NCBI RefSeq assembly: GCF_963518785.1 | Contig: NZ_CAUQKJ010000002.1 | Location: 1 to 64,000 of the forward strand | Length of the DNA stretch: 64,000 nucleotides | Reading direction: 5' to 3' | Origin: an uncultured Campylobacter sp. | GTDB lineage: Bacteria; Campylobacterota; Campylobacteria; Campylobacterales; Campylobacteraceae | Shown here: piece after piece, positions 60,822-64,000 of the stretch | How positions within the stretch are numbered: the stretch's first letter is position 1 | Layout of the letters: each line of letters begins with the position of its first letter | Notes under the pieces: model-generated | What the model was told of the DNA's origin: nothing | The model's database searches: none | Seen by the model: the letters and a program-made list of their open reading frames with translations, nothing else | Made by a program: the position numbers and the translations under genes

Positions 60822-62210
60822 ATGAAACTCATCAAACTAAGTTTAGCTGCGGTTTGCGCATGCGCTGTATCCTCGCTAAGCGCGGCAGATAACGTAGCCG
60901 AGGCGATCACTAACGGTAAGCTTGGCGGAACGGTAAAGACAACTTACGCCAATAAAACCGTAGACAATAGAGGCGAAGCCGCTACGGGCGATAACGACTA
61001 CGAGGCATTCGGCGTGGGTCTTGAGCTCGGATACGTTACCGATCCTCTTTATGGCTTTAGAATAGGGCTTACCGGGCAAGGCTGGTTGATGCCGTATCAT
61101 GTAGGTTCAAGCAATAAGACCGCCTACGATAAGGAGTGGTATACCAAGGGTGCAGTATTATCTGAATTATACCTGGGATACGGCATAGGCAATACCGATA
61201 TAAAGGCGGGTAGACAATATGTCGTTACTCCACTCGTTGCAGGCAACTATACGAGGGCGTTTAAAGAAGCTTTCGAGGGCGTAGCGATATCTAATCAAGA
61301 TATCCCCGATACTACCTTGTGGGGCGGATGGTTTTATAAATTCCAAGGAAGGAGTAAAACCGCTATGGGCGCTCCGGCCGGCGAAGGAAAGGCTCCTTTG
61401 TTTAAAGATAGGGTGATTCTGGGTAATATGACGGGTCCTATCGCCGTAAAATTTGAAAATATCTTCTCCGCATACGTTCAAAACAAATCCTTGCCTTATA
61501 CTACTTTAACCGGCGCTTACGCAGCGGTAACGGACGTAAAGCCCGCTAACGCGTTAAAAGACGGCGACGTTAGCCTATATCTTGCCGAGGCAAATATAAA
61601 AGTTCCGGTAGGTGAGATTTTAAAGCTAGGATTTGATCTTAACTACAAAGGCTCGCGCGTAAACGGAGGGCTGGAGCCAAGAAGGCTTGACGGCGATATG
61701 TTCGGCGCAAGAGTCTCGGTTAGCGAGTTTTTCGGATTCGGTTTATCGTATGCCTATACGACCGTTAGCGACGACGATGCCGTTATTTTGGGCGTAGGCA
61801 ACGGCCCGGGATCATACACCGCTCTGCCTATTAGAGGTCCGTTCGTGTTCACGGGATATGCGGGTATGGATACGCATAAGATCGTGCTTGATTACAACTT
61901 CGGTGCTATCGGCTTGGACGGCTTCAAAACTGCGCTACACTACGTAAAAGGCGATCAAGACAGAGTAGGCGGCACGAATAATATCAATGCTAGCGGGGCT
62001 GCGGGCCAAAGGGTCGGCACCAGCATGGACATAGAGGGCTGGGCGGTAACGGCAAACTATGCTCCTAAGGCCGTGAAGGGGCTAAGCTTGGGCGTAACTT
62101 ACACTGCGCTTGAGAGAAGCGATCACTACGCTAGCGGCGTAAATAGAAAGTTCGACGAGAACGAGATATGGTTGCAGGCTGCGTATAAATTTGATCTAAG
62201 CGGCAACTAA
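60822..62210 (+). CDS. Outer-membrane porin (OprD-like family of Campylobacterota)
   Basis: 462 residues, signal peptide (MKLIKLSLAAVCACAVSSLS, cut near SAAD), then amphipathic beta strands throughout, with KAGRQYVVTPLVAGNYTRAF, WGGWFYKFQGRSK and DGDMFGARVSVSEFFGFGLSY. The C-terminus ends in a long strand (EIWLQAAYKFDLSGN). AAAGGAG ribosome site and strong -10 suggest high expression. It may be a major or substrate-specific porin; it is not the PorA of C. jejuni as I know it. Confidence 0.85.
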   Translation: MKLIKLSLAAVCACAVSSLSAADNVAEAITNGKLGGTVKTTYANKTVDNRGEAATGDNDYEAFGVGLELGYVTDPLYGFRIGLTGQGWLMPYHVGSSNKTAYDKEWYTKGAVLSELYLGYGIGNTDIKAGRQYVVTPLVAGNYTRAFKEAFEGVAISNQDIPDTTLWGGWFYKFQGRSKTAMGAPAGEGKAPLFKDRVILGNMTGPIAVKFENIFSAYVQNKSLPYTTLTGAYAAVTDVKPANALKDGDVSLYLAEANIKVPVGEILKLGFDLNYKGSRVNGGLEPRRLDGDMFGARVSVSEFFGFGLSYAYTTVSDDDAVILGVGNGPGSYTALPIRGPFVFTGYAGMDTHKIVLDYNFGAIGLDGFKTALHYVKGDQDRVGGTNNINASGAAGQRVGTSMDIEGWAVTANYAPKAVKGLSLGVTYTALERSDHYASGVNRKFDENEIWLQAAYKFDLSGN

Positions 62211-62214
62211 AGCT

Positions 62215-62355
62215 TTAAAGAGCGGAGTATTTCCGCTCTTTCTCATCTGTATTATTTTGCCTCGTATATAACGCAAAAAGGGCTTTTAAACCCGAAAAAT
62301 TTACTTTTTTCTCATTCGCATTATCAAACGGGCTCGCGCTTGATAAATGCTTCAT
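62215..62355 (-). CDS. Possible 46-residue protein convergent with the porin gene
   Basis: A perfect AGGAGG (62361-62366, minus strand) lies 5 nt before ATG 62355. The ORF reads MKHLSSASPFDNANEKKVNF and continues to ...KERKYSAL before TAA at 62215. It is rich in Lys/Asn/Ser, no TM. Its 3' end overlaps the porin terminator on the other strand. No family known; the ribosome site is its main support. It overlaps no other gene. Confidence 0.4.
   Translation of the reverse strand: MKHLSSASPFDNANEKKVNFSGLKALFALYTRQNNTDEKERKYSAL
62217..62241 (+). terminator. Terminator-like hairpin after the porin gene
   Basis: AAAGAGCGGA (62217-62226) pairs perfectly with TCCGCTCTTT (62232-62241), loop GTATT. It begins 7 nt after the porin stop. 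The downstream CTCATCTG is not a strong U-run, but the stem's own TCTTT end may serve. Confidence 0.7.
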
Positions 62356-62567
62356 CCAAACCTCCTAAATTTAAACATGCTCTTGAATTTTAAATGAAAC
62401 GGAGGTGAAATTTATCTAAAATTTCGCCGCAGAGCTTGACGTACCGAAATTTAAATAAAGCTTGGGCGTTGAAATTTTGACGAGGATTTTATTTTGCGCG
62501 CTTTATAGGAATTTTAAATTTATAAGAATTTTAGAAATTTCCTTATAATTACAAGAAATATACCTTT

Positions 62568-63059
62568 CTAGCGTTTTAAATCTTTTGATACGAAAGTTAC
62601 TTGAATATTTTCTTTCGGGACAAATTTATTTAAACTTGCACCGCCTCTATACTCTTCTAATGCGTCTTTTAAAATTTTAACTATTTCATCCCTTGATATA
62701 CCATAAGTATGGGTTTTTATAGACTTTAATTCATATAAGATTTTAAAAGGGTTGTCCGTAATTTTCGTACTAGTATTTTTATTGTTTATATCTCTTAAAT
62801 CAAGCTCAATATCTTGATCATCATAGTGTAAAACCCAGATCCGTTCCCCGCTCCATCCATCTCTATGATCTGGCAAATGCAAATTAACGACGGATATTAG
62901 CCAAATGTCTCTTTGCCTATCAATCACCCAGTAGAGTTGATCAATTAAATAATCCGAATATTCTTCTTCATTATATTTGCGGCAGCATGTATTTATAATG
63001 TTTATAATATCATATTTCTTCAAGTCCTCTTTAGAAATATATTCCGCAACAAAAGCCAT
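62568..63059 (-). CDS. Hypothetical protein, low G+C, orphan
   Basis: 163 residues, starting MAFVAEYISKEDLKKYDIIN, with SD TTAGGAGG 5 nt before ATG. No TM or signal. Rich in Ile, Asn, Lys and Tyr; codon use is visibly more A/T-rich than neighbours (for example ATA, AAT, TTA common), suggesting recent transfer. Aromatic/acidic stretches (LIDQLYWVIDRQRDIWLISV; WSGERIWVLHYDDQDIEL) are reminiscent of immunity-type proteins, but no family was recognised and there is no toxin gene nearby. Confidence 0.7.
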   Translation of the reverse strand: MAFVAEYISKEDLKKYDIINIINTCCRKYNEEEYSDYLIDQLYWVIDRQRDIWLISVVNLHLPDHRDGWSGERIWVLHYDDQDIELDLRDINNKNTSTKITDNPFKILYELKSIKTHTYGISRDEIVKILKDALEEYRGGASLNKFVPKENIQVTFVSKDLKR

Positions 63060-63431
63060 CGCTTCCTCCTAAAATTTTAATTAGATTATACCCTCGATAA
63101 TTTATGCTAGCCTTATGCTCTCATAAATGTATCGTGAGTATGAAATTTTAAGTTAGCACTATAGTAAGGCTAAATATGCAAATTTGAGGGTTTTTGTCGA
63201 TACTTTTCGTTTACGACCCGGCGAGTAAGAAGCGCATAAACTTAAGTTGCGGGCGGTTGATTTAATATAGTCTGATAGATGAAATTTTAAATCGAGAATT
63301 CGAGGAAATTTTAAATCTAAAAGCCGATAAATTTAATAAAAACTTCGTCAAAATTTCAAAAATTCCGTCAAGGTCTCAGCTAAACCTCGGCGGAATTTTG
63401 AAATTTAGAAATTCTAGGATTTCAAGCGGCG
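63060..63431. other. Gene-free stretch between the orphan gene and the cytochrome gene
   Basis: A/T-rich with AAATTTTAAA motifs. The minus strand could hold the promoter of the orphan gene (TATAAT-like near 63083), but nothing decisive. No ORF. Confidence 0.4.
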
Positions 63432-64000
63432 TTATTTTTTCGTGCTTTGAGCGTCCATAAAGGCCTGCTCTTCGGCGCTAGGTTTATACTCGTCGCCGAA
63501 AAATCCCTTCTTTGCCTTGATCTTCTCCTCCATCATCTTTTTTTCGTAAATTTTATACGTCGGGCGCCAGTACTCTAGGTAGTTGCGAAGCCCGATGCCG
63601 TGGCCTGCGCTTACGTGGCAGCTCGCGCATTTAAGCTCGCGCTCGGTGCCTAGGAGCTTTTTGTAGTGCGCGTGCATGCGCTGCGCCTGCTCGGAGGTGA
63701 TTTTGCTGTCGATCACGGTAGCGTGGCAGCTAGTGCAGCCGTTGTCAAACACATAGTGCTCGCGGTTTTCGCGCCTTTTGTTCCAATCAAATTTTTCAGG
63801 CTCGTCAAAGAAGTGCGAGTAACCCTCCAGTACGCCGTTTTTGGCCTTTTGATAGACGTATTTTACGATATTATCGTGCGGTAGGTGGCAGTCGACGCAT
63901 TGGGCTTTGATGCCCGTTTTGCCCTTGCCCGAGTGGACGTCGTCTTGATAGGCGATCACCATCGGATCCATCTCGTGGCAGACGTCGCAGAATTTATCGG
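63432..64000 (-). CDS. NrfH/NapC-type tetraheme cytochrome c (N-terminus beyond the right edge)
   Basis: The open frame runs from the stop at 63432 to the edge (about 189 residues visible). Four heme sites are present: CDVCH, CVDCH, CTSCH and CASCH. This layout and the following GHGIGLRNYLEYWRPTYKIYEK match the NapC/NirT/NrfH family, membrane quinol dehydrogenases that pass electrons from menaquinol to periplasmic reductases. The N-terminal anchor is outside the window. No nrfA follows downstream on the minus strand, so its partner reductase is upstream or elsewhere. Confidence 0.85.
   Translation of the reverse strand, partial: DKFCDVCHEMDPMVIAYQDDVHSGKGKTGIKAQCVDCHLPHDNIVKYVYQKAKNGVLEGYSHFFDEPEKFDWNKRRENREHYVFDNGCTSCHATVIDSKITSEQAQRMHAHYKKLLGTERELKCASCHVSAGHGIGLRNYLEYWRPTYKIYEKKMMEEKIKAKKGFFGDEYKPSAEEQAFMDAQSTKK

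Noticed and set aside
1..64000. Poly-G phase-variable tracts typical of C. jejuni surface genes
   Set aside because: No G or C run of about 8 or more was seen by eye; the only frame-linked homopolymer is the A8 tract at 10286-10293.

Overview
The window looks like a chromosomal segment of a Campylobacter (Campylobacterota), probably one of the higher-GC oral species such as C. gracilis, C. showae or C. rectus. Three things suggest this. The gene neighbourhoods match what I remember of the C. jejuni map (htrA / cbpA-hspR / kefB; lptB-tsaE-S4 / argG-rplI-hslV-hslU-era; pyrD-M16 protease-dapA-SDR; pycA-small ORF-ATE; ftsW-murG). The intergenic DNA is full of AAATTTTAAAATTT-like palindromes. The coding DNA is visibly richer in G+C than C. 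jejuni. The species guess is inference; no rRNA gene is present to test it.

Layout. Positions 1-3978 (minus) hold the N-terminal 1326 codons of a giant Gly/Asn-rich autotransporter-type adhesin that runs off the left edge. Positions 4.8-9.8 kb are an envelope and protein-stress block: the periplasmic protease HtrA, then the divergent DnaJ-like CbpA and its repressor HspR behind a HAIR-like operator, then a KefB-type K+/H+ antiporter. Positions 10-15 kb are accessory: a multi-TM protein frameshifted at an A8 tract, a methyltransferase, three hypothetical proteins and a decayed ABC ATPase. Positions 15.2-29.2 kb are mostly minus strand: YggS, RseP, then pyrD (with a long disordered tail)-M16 protease-dapA-FabL-like reductase-pgsA, then a response regulator, ArsS-type kinase, cytochrome c, hemL, an AtpZ-like protein and a membrane protein with a low-complexity insert.

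Positions 29.4-32.4 kb (plus) carry hupB, tRNA-Leu(CAA), a biotin carboxylase (pycA-like), a small acidic/basic protein and the N-end-rule transferase Bpt. Then come a periplasmic beta-propeller protein (minus), a 1-kb gene-free stretch, and lptB-tsaE-S4 protein (minus) divergent from argG-rplI-hslV-hslU-era. Directly after era lies a nine-gene operon (41.4-50.8 kb) for a type II secretion/type IV pilus-like machine of the Cts natural-transformation type: PilM-PilN-like fusion, PilO-like, PilP-like, secretin, ExeA-like AAA ATPase, TPR protein, small exported protein, GspE ATPase, GspF platform protein. ftsK follows, apparently lacking a canonical start codon, then 1.5 kb of repeat-rich gene-free DNA, ftsW-murG, a Sel1-repeat membrane protein (minus), htpG behind a CIRCE-like element, an outer-membrane porin, a low-GC orphan gene, and a partial NrfH/NapC-type tetraheme cytochrome running off the right edge.

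I found no rRNA, no intact mobile element and no convincing CRISPR array. The most interesting signals are the heat-shock operators (HAIR-like, CIRCE-like), the A8 frameshift locus, the disordered extension of PyrD, the non-canonical ftsK start, the era-linked competence operon with its PilM-PilN fusion, the in-frame repeats of the adhesin, and several families of short periodic intergenic repeats (18 bp, about 60 bp, about 90 bp). Comparisons with C. jejuni gene order are from memory, not from a search.
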